Assembly (NCBI RefSeq): GCF_002295065.1
Contig: NZ_NSGG01000010.1
Coordinates: forward strand, 1-64,000
Direction: 5' to 3'
From: Mesorhizobium sp. WSM3859
GTDB lineage: Bacteria > Pseudomonadota > Alphaproteobacteria > Rhizobiales > Rhizobiaceae
DNA: 64,000 nucleotides
Shown here in pieces: positions 33,153 through 43,776 of the stretch; position 1 is the first letter of the stretch, and every line of letters begins with the position of its first letter. Made by a program: the position numbers and the translations under genes. The notes under the pieces are model-generated. The model had not been told where the DNA came from and made no database searches. It saw only the letters and a list, made by a program, of their open reading frames with translations.

Positions 33153-34027
33153 CAATGGACGGCGTTTCGGTTTTTTCCGACCACATCTGCGAGCTCGGCG
33201 AAGGCCCGAGCTACGATCCCGCGACCGACAAGCTATTCTGGTTCGACATCGTCAACGGCAAGCTTCTGGAAAAACCGCTCGCCGGCGCGCTGAAGGTGCA
33301 TGACCTCGGCGTCATGGCCAGCGCCATCGCCGTCATCGACGCCGACCGCCAGCTTATCGCCACCGATATCGGCCTGCAGGTCCGGGACGTGAAAACCGGC
33401 AGGCTGACGCTGCACACGCCGATCGAGGCCGACAATCCGGTCACGCGCTCCAACGATTCCCGCGTCCATCCCTGCGGCGCGCTGTGGACCGGCACGATGG
33501 GCAAGGGCGAGGAGAAGGGCGCGGGCTCGATCTACTGGTTCTTCAAGGGCGAATTGCGCCGGCTGTTTTCCGGCATCACCGTCTCGAATTCGATCTGTTT
33601 TTCCGAGGACGGTACGATCGCCTACTACACCGACACCGCGACCGGGCTTCTGATGCGCGTCGCCTGCGATCCGGCCACCGGCCTGCCGGCCGGCGAAGTG
33701 AAGGTGTTCGTCGATCATCGCGCCTCGAAAGGCTATATCGACGGTTCGGTCGTCGACCGCGACGGGGTTCTGTGGAACGCTGTCTGGGGCGGCAAGGCGG
33801 TGAAGGCCTATGCGCCGGATGGCACGCTGCTGCGCGAGATCGCCATGCCGGTGACGCAACCGTCCTGCCCGGCTTTCGTCGGCGCCAAGGGCGACCGCCT
33901 GGCCGTGACCTCGGCCTGGAGCGGCAAGGACGAAAAACAGCGCGCTCTCGATCCGCAGGCCGGCATGACCTTCCTGCTCGATATCCCGGTCAACGGCCGC
34001 TTCGAGCCGCGCGTGCTGATCGCATAA
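33149..34027 (+). CDS. SMP-30/gluconolactonase-family sugar lactonase
   Basis: A 292-residue six-bladed beta-propeller lactonase. LGEGPSYDPATDKLFWFDI near residue 15 holds the metal-binding Glu, TRSNDSRVHPCGALWTGTMG near 105 holds an Asn ligand, and KGYIDGSVVDRDGVLWNAVW near 200 holds the catalytic Asp region. It would open the galactonolactone made by the SDR enzyme to galactonate. The start overlaps the dgoA stop (ATGA); a second ATG two codons later is possible. It is the last gene of the operon. Confidence 0.9.
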   Translation: MTMDGVSVFSDHICELGEGPSYDPATDKLFWFDIVNGKLLEKPLAGALKVHDLGVMASAIAVIDADRQLIATDIGLQVRDVKTGRLTLHTPIEADNPVTRSNDSRVHPCGALWTGTMGKGEEKGAGSIYWFFKGELRRLFSGITVSNSICFSEDGTIAYYTDTATGLLMRVACDPATGLPAGEVKVFVDHRASKGYIDGSVVDRDGVLWNAVWGGKAVKAYAPDGTLLREIAMPVTQPSCPAFVGAKGDRLAVTSAWSGKDEKQRALDPQAGMTFLLDIPVNGRFEPRVLIA

Positions 34028-34124
34028 GGCGCTATCAGGCAATCGCCTTAGTCCGGTCGGTTTCCCGCAAGCCGGCCGCTGCGGCCATGCGATGGTAGCG
34101 CCTGATTTTTTCCCGGAGCATTCG

Positions 34125-35186
34125 ATGCCGCAGCCGACGCTGATCCTTGTCTACGAGCCGGAAAAGGCCTGTCTCGACCGCCTATCCGCCGACGGATATC
34201 CGGTGGATCGTGCCCTGGAAATTTCGTCCTATCTGGCGCAGTCGACCGACCTTGCGCCCGAATTCAACCTGATCGCTGTCGCCTGCGAGAAGCGCGGTCT
34301 CGCTTTCAAGCCTGTCGAGCTCGACGACGCGGCGCCGGTTCTGGCGAGAGCCAATCCCGTATCAACGCTGGTCTGGACGCTGACCGACGGCATTGCCTAT
34401 TTCCGCGGCGGCGCCTCACCAGCACTCGCCCGCCTCAACGGCCTGCGCACCATCGGCGCCGACGATTCGCTGTTCGCGCTCTGCCAGGACAAGCTGCGCT
34501 CCGGCGCCGTGCTCGGTGCGCTCGGTCTGCCGGTGCCGCAGGCCGGCCTGGCGCGCAGTGGCGAATGGCTGGTCGAGCCGCCGGCCTCGCCCAAGGGCTG
34601 GTTCGTCAAGCCGAACCGGCTCGGCGCCAAGATCGGCATCTGGCCGGATTCGCGCATCGCCGATCTCGGCCATGCGCTGGAGCTTAGCCGGCGCGTTTTT
34701 TCGCATTATCGCGACGACGTCGTCGTCCAGCCCTATGTCGCCGGCCGCAACGTGAGGGCGAGCTTCCTTGGGCTGAAGCCCGAAACCGGCGTCGAGGCTT
34801 TGGGCATCTTCTTCGTCGATTCCGGCGGCGATTTTCAGACCATGGCCGACTCGATGGCGCTTTATGGCGACACCGGCCAGGCAGCGAAAAATGCGGGAAC
34901 CTATGCCCAGCCGGAGCTTGAGGCCGTCGGCGCCAGCCAGCCGGAGGCGGATCGGAAAATCCGTGCCATCGCGCGGAAACTGATAAGTGGTCTCGGCCTG
35001 AAAGATGTCTTTTCCGTCGACTTCAGGGTCGAGGCCGACGACACCGTCCATCTCATCGAGTTCGAAGTCTGCCCCGGCCTGCCCTGCTTCGATTTCCGCG
35101 ACTATTGCCGCAGACAATGGGGCGTGAACCTTGCCGATGCGATGGCCGAGACGGCAGCTAACAGGCTGGCGTCGCGGCGTCCATGA
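34125..35186 (+). CDS. ATP-grasp protein, D-alanine-D-alanine-ligase-like
   Basis: A 353-residue protein with an ATP-grasp fold: GWFVKPNRLGAKIGIW (about 162-177) forms the ATP-binding strand, VVVQPYVAGRNVRASFLG (about 201-218) the substrate and metal region, and VFSVDFRVEADDTVHLIEFE near 310-329 the magnesium-binding acidic strand. It is related to D-Ala-D-Ala ligases, but the substrate is unknown and it is unlikely to be the housekeeping Ddl. The start at 34125 has a GGAG site six bases upstream, better than the earlier in-frame codon at 34092. It stands 97 bases after the galactose operon. Confidence 0.78.
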   Translation: MPQPTLILVYEPEKACLDRLSADGYPVDRALEISSYLAQSTDLAPEFNLIAVACEKRGLAFKPVELDDAAPVLARANPVSTLVWTLTDGIAYFRGGASPALARLNGLRTIGADDSLFALCQDKLRSGAVLGALGLPVPQAGLARSGEWLVEPPASPKGWFVKPNRLGAKIGIWPDSRIADLGHALELSRRVFSHYRDDVVVQPYVAGRNVRASFLGLKPETGVEALGIFFVDSGGDFQTMADSMALYGDTGQAAKNAGTYAQPELEAVGASQPEADRKIRAIARKLISGLGLKDVFSVDFRVEADDTVHLIEFEVCPGLPCFDFRDYCRRQWGVNLADAMAETAANRLASRRP

Positions 35187-35204
35187 TTGGCTGAGGCCGG
35201 GCAA

Positions 35205-35392
35205 CTTCATCATTCCAGGGCGAAGCAAGGAGCGAAGCGACGTGCGCAGACCCTGGAATCCATGCCGTTACCTCGGCCGTGGGGTGCAGCGGACCAGAAT
35301 TCTGGACCGTGGCGGCGCGTTGAAGTCACGGAATGGATCCTCGGGTCTTCGCCGCGTCGCTACGCTCCTTGCTCCGCCCGTGGATGACGACG
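35205..35392. repeat. Family E repeat (about 180 bp), copy 1
   Basis: Outer ends CTTCATCATTCCAGGGCG and GCCCGTGGATGACGACG, with nested arms AAGCAAGGAGCGAAGCGACG against CGTCGCTACGCTCCTTGCTC, and a centre GGACCAGAATTCTGGACC. Copies occur at 37174-37354 and 50181-50343. It lies between the ATP-grasp gene and the DUF1330 gene. Confidence 0.88.
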
Positions 35393-35433
35393 AGATGGGC
35401 GGCCGATCTCCAACCTACGCCGGCGCAGACGAA

Positions 35434-35721
35434 CTAAACGCCTTCCACCAGCACGATCTCGCCCTCGGCCACTTTCTGGCGGATGGCGGCGGCGCGCTGG
35501 TATTCCGGCGAGTGGTAGCAGTCATGCGCCGTCGCCAGCGATTCGAACTCGATGATGACGTTGCGGGCGCGGCCCGGCCCCTCGGCCTTCTCATGCTCGC
35601 CGCCGCGCGCCAGGAATTTCGCGCCGAAGCGGTCGAAGGCGAGCTTCGCGGCGGCGACATAATCCTTGTACCCCTCGGCGTCGCGCACATCGACGCGAGC
35701 GATCCAATATCCCTTGGGCAT
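35434..35721 (-). CDS. DUF1330-family protein
   Basis: A 95-residue protein of the DUF1330 family, a ferredoxin-like-fold dimeric group related to antibiotic-monooxygenase-like proteins. The start GYWIARVDVRDAEGYKDYV, the FGAKFLARGG strand and VIIEFESLATAHDCYHSPEY are diagnostic. Its biochemical role is not known. It precedes pyrF in reading direction order (both minus strand, with pyrF upstream) and may be co-transcribed, with a 39-base gap. Confidence 0.88.
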   Translation of the reverse strand: MPKGYWIARVDVRDAEGYKDYVAAAKLAFDRFGAKFLARGGEHEKAEGPGRARNVIIEFESLATAHDCYHSPEYQRAAAIRQKVAEGEIVLVEGV

Positions 35722-35760
35722 TCTTTTTCTCCTGTTTGTTTTCGCGAAAAGGGCCGATGC

Positions 35761-36459
35761 TCAGGCCGACTGCATTTCGGCGAGGATCGCCTCGGCCGCG
35801 GAGCGGCGGTCCGGCGCCTTGACGATCGGCCTGCCGACCACGAGATGGCTGGCGCCGTTGCGGATCGCCTGCGCCGGCGTCACCACGCGTTTCTGGTCGC
35901 CATGGTCGCTGCCCGACGGGCGGATGCCCGGCGTCACCACCGCCATGTCGGGTCCGACGATGCGGCGCACCGCTTCCGCCTCCTCCGCCGAGCAGACGAT
36001 GCCGCCCATGCCGGCATGCAGCGCCTGTTCGGAGCGCCGGAGCACCAGCGTGTGCGGGTCGTATTCATAGCCGGCGTCGATCATGTCCTGCTCGTCCATC
36101 GAGGTCAGCACCGTCACGCCCAGCAGGCACAGATCGCTGCCTTTGGCCGCCTCGACCGCCGCTCTCATGGCTTTTGGATAGGCATGCAGCGTGAGCATCG
36201 AAACACCCATCTTGATGATGTTCTCGACGCCCTTGGCCACCGTGTTGTCGATGTCGAGCAGCTTCATGTCGAGGAACACTTTCGTGCCGCCGCTGGCCAG
36301 TTCCCGCGCGAAGTCCAGCCCGCCGGCAAAGGCGAGCTGGTAGCCGATCTTGTAGAAGGAAACGGCGCCTTCGAGCTCACGCACCGCCTTCTCGGCCTCG
36401 CTCAGCGTCGGCAGGTCGAGCCCGACGATCAGCCTCTCTTGCATGGATTTGGCCTGCAT
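35761..36459 (-). CDS. pyrF: Orotidine 5'-phosphate decarboxylase
   Basis: A 232-residue PyrF that converts OMP to UMP in the last step of pyrimidine synthesis. The catalytic motif VFLDMKLLDIDNTV (Asp-Lys-Asp array) is at about residues 62-75, and the phosphate loop VTPGIRPSGSDHGDQKRV is near 178-195. The start MQAKSMQERLIVGLD was taken from the conserved N-terminal VGLD position; a longer frame upstream adds non-conserved residues. Gene neighbours are not pyrimidine genes. Confidence 0.95.
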   Translation of the reverse strand: MQAKSMQERLIVGLDLPTLSEAEKAVRELEGAVSFYKIGYQLAFAGGLDFARELASGGTKVFLDMKLLDIDNTVAKGVENIIKMGVSMLTLHAYPKAMRAAVEAAKGSDLCLLGVTVLTSMDEQDMIDAGYEYDPHTLVLRRSEQALHAGMGGIVCSAEEAEAVRRIVGPDMAVVTPGIRPSGSDHGDQKRVVTPAQAIRNGASHLVVGRPIVKAPDRRSAAEAILAEMQSA

Positions 36460-36482
36460 CGTGTCAGCCTCCGCGAAGTTGA

Positions 36483-37079
36483 TCACGCCTCGATCCGGGT
36501 GGACAGCATGCGCGAGATTTCCATCAGTGTACGGCATAGGCGCTCCATCGATTGGTGTAGTCTGTCGTCCCTGAATTGTCCGTCCTCGGCGAAGGCCTCA
36601 TTGGCGCCGGAAACCGAGCATTCGGGCGTGATCACCTCCATCTGGCAGCGCACCAGCACCGCGCGCAGATGATTGATGCAGCGTATGCCGGCGAACTTTC
36701 CCTCGGAGGACGAGCAGAGGGCGACGGGTTTGCCGTAAAGCGGCCTGAACGAACGGCTGCCCTCGCGGCGTATCCGGCTCACCCAGTCGATCGAGTTCTT
36801 CAGCAGCGGCGGGATCGAGCCATTATATTCAGGCGTCGCGATCAGCAGCCCGTCATGCGCCGCGATCTGGCGGCCGAGCTTGACGGCATTCTCGGGGATA
36901 CCTTTTTCCTTTTCGAGATCCTCGTCCATGATCGGCAGCGGATAGTCGCCGAGCGAGATGCGCGTCACCTCCGCGCCCTGCATGGCCAATTCCTTCTGCG
37001 CCACATCGGCCGTCCGGCCGCTGAACGCGCCGGTCCGGACCGAGCCGGCAAAGACGAGGATTCGTGGGATCACTGCCAT
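36483..37079 (-). CDS. NADPH-dependent FMN reductase
   Basis: A 198-residue flavodoxin-fold reductase. The N-terminal RILVFAGSVRTGAFSGR binds the FMN phosphate, ATPEYNGSIPPLLKNSIDWV (about 79-98) is the family signature, and GKPVALCSSSEGKFAGIR follows. Members reduce FMN, quinones, azo dyes or chromate with NADPH. The start MAVIPRILVF was preferred over one 11 residues upstream. It lies 23 bases upstream of pyrF on the same strand, so co-transcription is likely. Confidence 0.9.
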   Translation of the reverse strand: MAVIPRILVFAGSVRTGAFSGRTADVAQKELAMQGAEVTRISLGDYPLPIMDEDLEKEKGIPENAVKLGRQIAAHDGLLIATPEYNGSIPPLLKNSIDWVSRIRREGSRSFRPLYGKPVALCSSSEGKFAGIRCINHLRAVLVRCQMEVITPECSVSGANEAFAEDGQFRDDRLHQSMERLCRTLMEISRMLSTRIEA

Positions 37080-37173
37080 TGGCCACCCTTGTTCGGGGAC
37101 AGGTACAGCCAAGGAGTATTCAAATCAACGCGTCGCGGGGAGAAAACGTCGAAGGATTGGTCGCGACCTACCA

Positions 37174-37354
37174 ACTTCGTCATCCACGGGCGGAGCAGCC
37201 GCGAAGCGGCGTCGCGAAGGATCCATTCCGTTACCCCAATCGTAGAGCGCAGCGGAGCAGAATTCTGGATCGTCGCAACGCGTCGAAGTCACGGAATGGA
37301 TCCTCGGGTCTGCGCCGCGTCGCTTCGCTCCTTGCTCCGCCCGTGGATGACGAA
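37174..37354. repeat. Family E repeat, copy 2
   Basis: Ends ACTTCGTCATCCACGGGCGG and GCCCGTGGATGACGAAG are inverted. GGATCCATTCCGTTACC against GTCACGGAATGGATCC forms a second nested arm, and the centre is GGAGCAGAATTCTGGATC. It fills the gap between the FMN reductase start and the pmtA end. Confidence 0.88.
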
Positions 37355-37425
37355 GTGAGGGGCATTTCGGCCAATCGCCAGGACGCTGCCGCCACCCGCG
37401 ATAAGCGAACACTCTCGCGTAAAAG

Positions 37426-38031
37426 CTAATGCGCCGCGCGGCGATAGATCCACAGCTGCGTCGGCGGGATATTACGGAAGATGAAATCGAAATGCTCGAC
37501 CGTATAGTCGCCCCGCCCCGCAGGGATTGGCGACAGCGGGCCGTAGGTCAGCTGCACGATCGGCCGTCCGGCGGGTATGCGGTCGAGCAGGCTTTCGATA
37601 TAGGCGATGCGCTGGGGGACGGGGAAATTGAGCAGCGGCACGCCGGAGACGACCGAATCGAACACCATGTCGCGCTTGTCGCCGAGGGTGGCGTTGAGAT
37701 TGAAGGCATCGCCCTCGATCACGTTGACGCCGGGATAGAGCCCGCGCAGATGGCGCACGAAGTCGGTCGAATATTCGACCGCGTAGAGGTTTTCGGGCTT
37801 CACGCCCTGGGCGAGGATGGCGCGCGTGATGACGCCGGTGCCGGGCCCCACTTCAAGCACCGGCAGGCCCGATCTCGGATTGACGATCGACGCCATCTTG
37901 CGGGCGGTGACGGAGCTGGTGGGAACGATCGAGCCGACCGTTTTCGGCTTGTCGATCCAGCCTTTGAAGAACTTCAGCTCGTCGTCGAATTTTTCGGCCA
38001 GCGCTTTGCGCAACCCGGGACTACGTGCCAT
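37426..38031 (-). CDS. pmtA: Phospholipid N-methyltransferase (PmtA)
   Basis: A 201-residue SAM methyltransferase matching rhizobial PmtA along its whole length: FFKGWIDKPKTVGSIVPTSS near residue 21, the SAM motif LPVLEVGPGTGVITRAIL near 56, and the end HFDFIFRNIPPTQLWIYRRA. It methylates phosphatidylethanolamine stepwise toward phosphatidylcholine at the inner membrane, a lipid important for symbiosis in Sinorhizobium and relatives. MARSPGLRK was chosen as the start; an ATG five codons earlier is also possible. It is followed upstream by dnaJ at a distance of 145 bases. Confidence 0.93.
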   Translation of the reverse strand: MARSPGLRKALAEKFDDELKFFKGWIDKPKTVGSIVPTSSVTARKMASIVNPRSGLPVLEVGPGTGVITRAILAQGVKPENLYAVEYSTDFVRHLRGLYPGVNVIEGDAFNLNATLGDKRDMVFDSVVSGVPLLNFPVPQRIAYIESLLDRIPAGRPIVQLTYGPLSPIPAGRGDYTVEHFDFIFRNIPPTQLWIYRRAAH

Positions 38032-38176
38032 CAGAGCTCTCCTCAATGCTCGCCCCCGAACCGCTACTTAGCAGGTGGGTGGGACAAGGCAAGGCGTCAA
38101 GCTGGCATAAGATGTTGATGACGCTTGGGAAGCGGATCGCCGCTTCCGATGCCGTTCGCAATGCGGGCCATGCCGG

Positions 38177-39307
38177 TCAGTTTTCGCCGAACGACTCGAA
38201 GAAGTCCTTCATGCGAGCGAAAAAGCCGCTCGACTGGGGCGAATTGTCCTTCGAGGAGAGCTGCTCGAACTCTTCCAGCAATTCGCGCTGGCGGCGCGTC
38301 AGGTTCTGCGGCGTCTCGACCGCCGTCTGGATGTAGAGGTCGCCGACATTGGGCTGGCGCAGCACCGGCATGCCCTTGCCCTTCAAGCGGAACTGGCGGC
38401 CGTTCTGCGTGCCTTCCGGCACTTTCACCTTGGTCTGCGTGCCGTCCAGCGTGGCGACCTCGAAGGAACCGCCAAGGGCGGCCGTCGTCATCGAGATCGG
38501 CACCTTGCAATAGAGATCGGCGCCGTCGCGCTGGAAGAATTCGTGCGGCTTGACCGCCAGGAAGATGTAGAGGTCGCCGGACGGTCCGCCGCGCAGGCCG
38601 GCCTCGCCCTCATTGGCAAGCCGGATGCGCGTGCCGTCCTCGATGCCGGCCGGAATGTTGACCGACAGCGAGCGCTCCTCGGTGACGCGGCCCTGGCCGG
38701 CGCATTTCGGGCATGGATCCTTGATCGTCTGGCCGCGGCCCTGGCATTGCGGGCAGGTCCGCTCGATCGAGAAGAACCCCTGCGTGGCGCGCACCTTGCC
38801 GTGGCCGTGGCACATCGAGCAGGTCACCGGCTGGGTGCCGGGCTTGGCGCCGCTGCCGGAGCATTCCGAGCAGGAAATGGAAGCCGGCACGTGGATCTGC
38901 GCCGTCTTGCCGGAGAAGGCCTCTTCCAGCGTGATTTCCATGTTGTAGCGCAGGTCGGCGCCGCGCTCGCGGCCGCCCGACGAGCGGCGCTGCCGGCCGC
39001 CCATCATGTCGCCGAAAATATCCTCGAAGATGTCGGCGAATCCGCCGGCGCCAAAACCGTGCGCGGCGCCGTTCATGCCGCCCTGCTCGAAGGCGGCGTG
39101 GCCGAAGCGATCATAGGCGGCGCGCTTCTGCGGGTCCTTCAGCGTCTCGTAGGCTTCGTTGATTTCCTTGAATTTGTGCTCGCAGGCATGGTCGCCGGGG
39201 TTGCGGTCGGGATGGAACTGCATGGCGAGCTTACGAAAAGCGCTCTTGAGCTCCTTGTCGTCGGCGCCTCTTTGCACGCCCAGCGTTTCGTAGAAATCAG
39301 CTTTCAT
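38177..39307 (-). CDS. dnaJ: Chaperone protein DnaJ (Hsp40)
   Basis: A 376-residue type I J-protein. The J domain (1-70) has HPD in MQFHPDRNPG; a Gly/Phe-rich linker follows (GGMNGAAHGFGAGGF). Four CxxCxGxG zinc motifs are visible: CSECSGSG, CSMCHGHG, CPQCQGRG and CPKCAGQG. The C-terminal substrate-binding domain completes the protein. It stimulates DnaK ATPase and delivers unfolded clients. dnaK lies upstream on the same strand, 201 bases away and with a terminator between, so dnaJ may also have its own promoter. Confidence 0.97.
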   Translation of the reverse strand: MKADFYETLGVQRGADDKELKSAFRKLAMQFHPDRNPGDHACEHKFKEINEAYETLKDPQKRAAYDRFGHAAFEQGGMNGAAHGFGAGGFADIFEDIFGDMMGGRQRRSSGGRERGADLRYNMEITLEEAFSGKTAQIHVPASISCSECSGSGAKPGTQPVTCSMCHGHGKVRATQGFFSIERTCPQCQGRGQTIKDPCPKCAGQGRVTEERSLSVNIPAGIEDGTRIRLANEGEAGLRGGPSGDLYIFLAVKPHEFFQRDGADLYCKVPISMTTAALGGSFEVATLDGTQTKVKVPEGTQNGRQFRLKGKGMPVLRQPNVGDLYIQTAVETPQNLTRRQRELLEEFEQLSSKDNSPQSSGFFARMKDFFESFGEN

Positions 39308-39457
39308 TTTTTCCCGCTGTCCGGATGCTCAATGTCTTCAAGCATTGTTGGCGACGTTTGCCGGCATGGCCTTGGATTTAGGAGCGATGTTTCCCGGATG
39401 CTAGTGCCAAGCCAGGGTCGCTCCGGGTTTTTCCGTCACTTTTTCGGGCAGGGTTGC

Positions 39458-39484
39458 AAAAAAGCCCGGCTTGCGCCGGGCTTT
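39458..39484 (-). terminator. Intrinsic terminator after dnaK
   Basis: Read on the minus strand: perfect 10-bp stem AAAGCCCGGC/GCCGGGCTTT with the loop GCAA, followed by a run of T residues (TTTTTTG). It starts about 25 bases after the dnaK stop codon. It probably limits read-through into dnaJ. Confidence 0.88.
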
Positions 39485-39508
39485 TCGCATGATCCGCCGT
39501 CAGCCGGC

Positions 39509-41425
<1,917 letters not shown>

Positions 41426-41547
41426 TGTTCTAGTCTCTCCTCTAAGCAGGCTCTCAGGACCCTTCAAAAGGCGTTCCGACGAAAGCCCCTGTTCACAAGA
41501 AATCCCGCCCCGGTCCCCGCTTTTCGGGGCCGGACGGCTTGGCGCGT

Positions 41548-41576
41548 ATATAAGAACAGCCGACACGGGGCGCAAG
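41548..41576 (-). promoter_or_regulatory. RpoH (sigma-32) heat-shock promoter of dnaK
   Basis: Read on the minus strand: CTTG, an 18-base spacer, then CTTATAT. This fits the alphaproteobacterial RpoH consensus CTTG-N17/18-CYTATNT exactly. It points at dnaK, leaving a leader of roughly 115 bases. Confidence 0.87.
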
Positions 41577-41810
41577 CATTCTGCGCAAGCTGTCCATTGT
41601 CTCGACAGCGGCAACGAGGCGACCCGCCGCTATTTGCGGCAGAATCGGCGGGAGATCGCACTACCCTGTTGTTCCGAATGGCTTTTTTGGAATCGATGCC
41701 GCTGGCGTCGCACAGGTCGGGCATTTGGCGGGGGCAAGGCATCCCTTGGCGGGCGTGACTTTCGGTCGCGAAAGGGGCGGAAAATCAGCCTCCGCCAGTA
41801 TCTGGAATCT

Positions 41811-41890
41811 GGCGGCAGGCCCTCGGCGCCCGGCGTGACATAGGTGAAGGTGGCCGTCAGCTCGCCCTTGTTCACCATCTGCAGCCGTCG
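41811..41890 (-). pseudogene. Fragment of a sugar ABC-transporter binding protein
   Basis: On the minus strand a short frame reads LQMVNKGELTATFTYV, then TPGAEGL, after which the sequence becomes unrelated. That string is characteristic of the C-terminal part of RbsB-type periplasmic sugar-binding proteins. No other part of such a gene is present, so it looks like a rearrangement scar. About 25 codons are recognisable; confidence is limited by the length. The rest of the gap 41577-41899 shows no gene. Confidence 0.5.
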
Positions 41891-41899
41891 CGCAAACCG

Positions 41900-42700
41900 T
41901 CAGCGGGTAGCTGCGAACGCCTCTGCGCACAGCGCCTGCAATTTCGCGAAGATGCGGCTGCCGCCGGTGATCACCTGCGTGCCCTGGTCGAGCACCGTCT
42001 TCGGATCAGCTCTGAGCACCGTGCCGCCGGCCTCTTCGACCAGCAGCATGCCGGCGAGGCAATCCCAGGCGTTCATATGCTCCTCGACATAGCCAAGCAG
42101 CCGGCCGGACGCCGCATAGGCAAGCATCAGCGCTCCGGAAGCATTGCGATAGAAGACGCCGCCCTCCGCCATGATCAGGCTGATGAGCACCGCGACATGC
42201 TCGGTCGCGGCGCGGTTGGAAAGCCCGGTGCCGACAGAGCCTTCGGAAAGCGACGCCGCATTGCTGGCCTTGATCGGCTTGCCGTTGAGAAAAGCGCCGC
42301 CGCCGAGGCGGCCGTAGAAGGTCTCGTCGGTGGAAGGCTCATGAATGACGCCGACCACCGTCACGCCGTCCCTGGCGCAGGCGATCACCACGCACCAGGC
42401 GGGAATGCCGCGCACGAAATTGGCGGTGCCGTCGATCGGGTCGATCACCCAGACATGGCCGGTTGTTCCGGTCACCGCCGCGTGCTCCTCGCCGACGATG
42501 CCGTCCTGCGGATAGGCCTCGGCGATCGCCGCGCGGATGAACAGCTCGACCTCGCGGTCGGCCTCTGAGACCAGATCCTGATGGCCCTTGCTCTCGACGG
42601 CCAGGTTGTCGAGGTCGCGGAAATATTTCAGCCCCAACTCGCCGGCGCGCCGCGCCAGGTCGATGGCAAAATGCATACGGTCGTCGATCTCTTTGGTCAC
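41900..42700 (-). CDS. Inositol-monophosphatase-family phosphatase
   Basis: A 266-residue magnesium-dependent phosphatase. Metal-binding motifs are GEEHAAV (about 70-76), WVIDPIDGTANFVRGIP (about 84-100) and the C-terminal WDCLAGMLLVEEAGG (about 216-230). Family members act on inositol phosphates, 3'-phosphoadenosine phosphate, histidinol phosphate or NADP; the substrate cannot be fixed by motif. Residue order favours the inositol-1-monophosphatase/histidinol-phosphatase group. It is followed by gene-free sequence leading to dnaK. Confidence 0.88.
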   Translation of the reverse strand: MTKEIDDRMHFAIDLARRAGELGLKYFRDLDNLAVESKGHQDLVSEADREVELFIRAAIAEAYPQDGIVGEEHAAVTGTTGHVWVIDPIDGTANFVRGIPAWCVVIACARDGVTVVGVIHEPSTDETFYGRLGGGAFLNGKPIKASNAASLSEGSVGTGLSNRAATEHVAVLISLIMAEGGVFYRNASGALMLAYAASGRLLGYVEEHMNAWDCLAGMLLVEEAGGTVLRADPKTVLDQGTQVITGGSRIFAKLQALCAEAFAATR

Positions 42701-42774
42701 AGGGAACTCTTGGCTGAGAGGGACATCTGCGCGCCCTTAACAGACCTATATGACAGGCAAAAGTGACTGCGCGA

Positions 42775-43773
42775 TCACGCCGCCTTCGACATCGATTTGT
42801 GCACGTCGGCGAGGATCTCGTAGGAACGCACGCGCGCCGCGTGATCGAATATCTGCGCCGTCACCATCAATTCGTCGGCGCCGGTGCGGCGGATGAAGGC
42901 GTCGATGCCCTGGCGCACCGTTTCCGGCGACCCGACGACGGCGCAGGACAGCGCCTGGGCAAGCATGGTTTTCGCCATCGGGTCGAGATTGCGGTCGTAA
43001 TTCTCGACCGGCGGCGGCAATTGCCCGGGCCGGCCGCTGCGCAGGTTGACGAAGGCCTGCTGCAGCGAGCTGAACAAGAGCTTCGCCTCGGCATCCGTCG
43101 GCGCGGCGGAAACATTGAGGCCAAGCATGACATAGGGTTTGTCGAGCTGCGCCGAGGGTTGGAACCGCGTGCGATAAACCTCCAGCGCATGGTCGAGCTC
43201 GGCCGGCGCGAAATGCGAGGCGAAGGCGTAAGGCAGGCCAAGAAGTGCTGCGAGCTGCGCGCCATAGAGGCTGGAGCCGAGGATCCAGACCGGCACCGTC
43301 TGGCCCTCGCCCGGCACGGCGCGGATGCGCTGGCCTTCCTCGGCCGGCTGGAAATAGCCCATCAGCTCGACCACGTCCTGCGGGAAATTGTCGGCGGACT
43401 CCAGGTTGCGCCGCAGCGCCCGCGCGGTCAGCATGTCGGTGCCCGGCGCGCGGCCGAGGCCGAGGTCGATGCGGCCGGGAAAAAGTGCGGCCAGCGTGCC
43501 GAACTGCTCGGCGATCACCAGCGGCGCGTGGTTGGGCAGCATGATGCCGCCGGCGCCGACACGGATCGTCTTGGTGCCGCCGGCGACATGCGCGATCACC
43601 ACGGATGTCGCGGCGCTCGCAATGCCCGGCATGTTGTGGTGCTCGGCCAGCCAGTAGCGCCGGTAGCCCAGGCGCTCGGCATGGCGGGCGAGGTCGAGCG
43701 AATTGGCGAGCGACTGCGAGGCGGTGCTGCCTTGCGTGATCGGCGACAGGTCGAGAACCGAAAGGGCGGTCAT
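42775..43773 (-). CDS. Luciferase-like (LLM-class) flavin-dependent monooxygenase
   Basis: A 332-residue LLM-class oxidoreductase with a TIM-barrel fold that uses reduced FMN and oxygen. HAERLGYRRYWLAEHHNMPG (about 31-50), TIRVGAGGIMLPNHAPLVIA (about 69-88) and FPGRIDLGLGRAPGTD (about 98-113) are typical of the MsnO8/bacterial-luciferase-related alkanal group. The substrate is unknown. It is adjacent to arylamine N-acetyltransferase on the same strand with three bases between them, so the two genes are likely co-transcribed. Confidence 0.9.
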   Translation of the reverse strand: MTALSVLDLSPITQGSTASQSLANSLDLARHAERLGYRRYWLAEHHNMPGIASAATSVVIAHVAGGTKTIRVGAGGIMLPNHAPLVIAEQFGTLAALFPGRIDLGLGRAPGTDMLTARALRRNLESADNFPQDVVELMGYFQPAEEGQRIRAVPGEGQTVPVWILGSSLYGAQLAALLGLPYAFASHFAPAELDHALEVYRTRFQPSAQLDKPYVMLGLNVSAAPTDAEAKLLFSSLQQAFVNLRSGRPGQLPPPVENYDRNLDPMAKTMLAQALSCAVVGSPETVRQGIDAFIRRTGADELMVTAQIFDHAARVRSYEILADVHKSMSKAA

Positions 43774-43776
43774 TGG

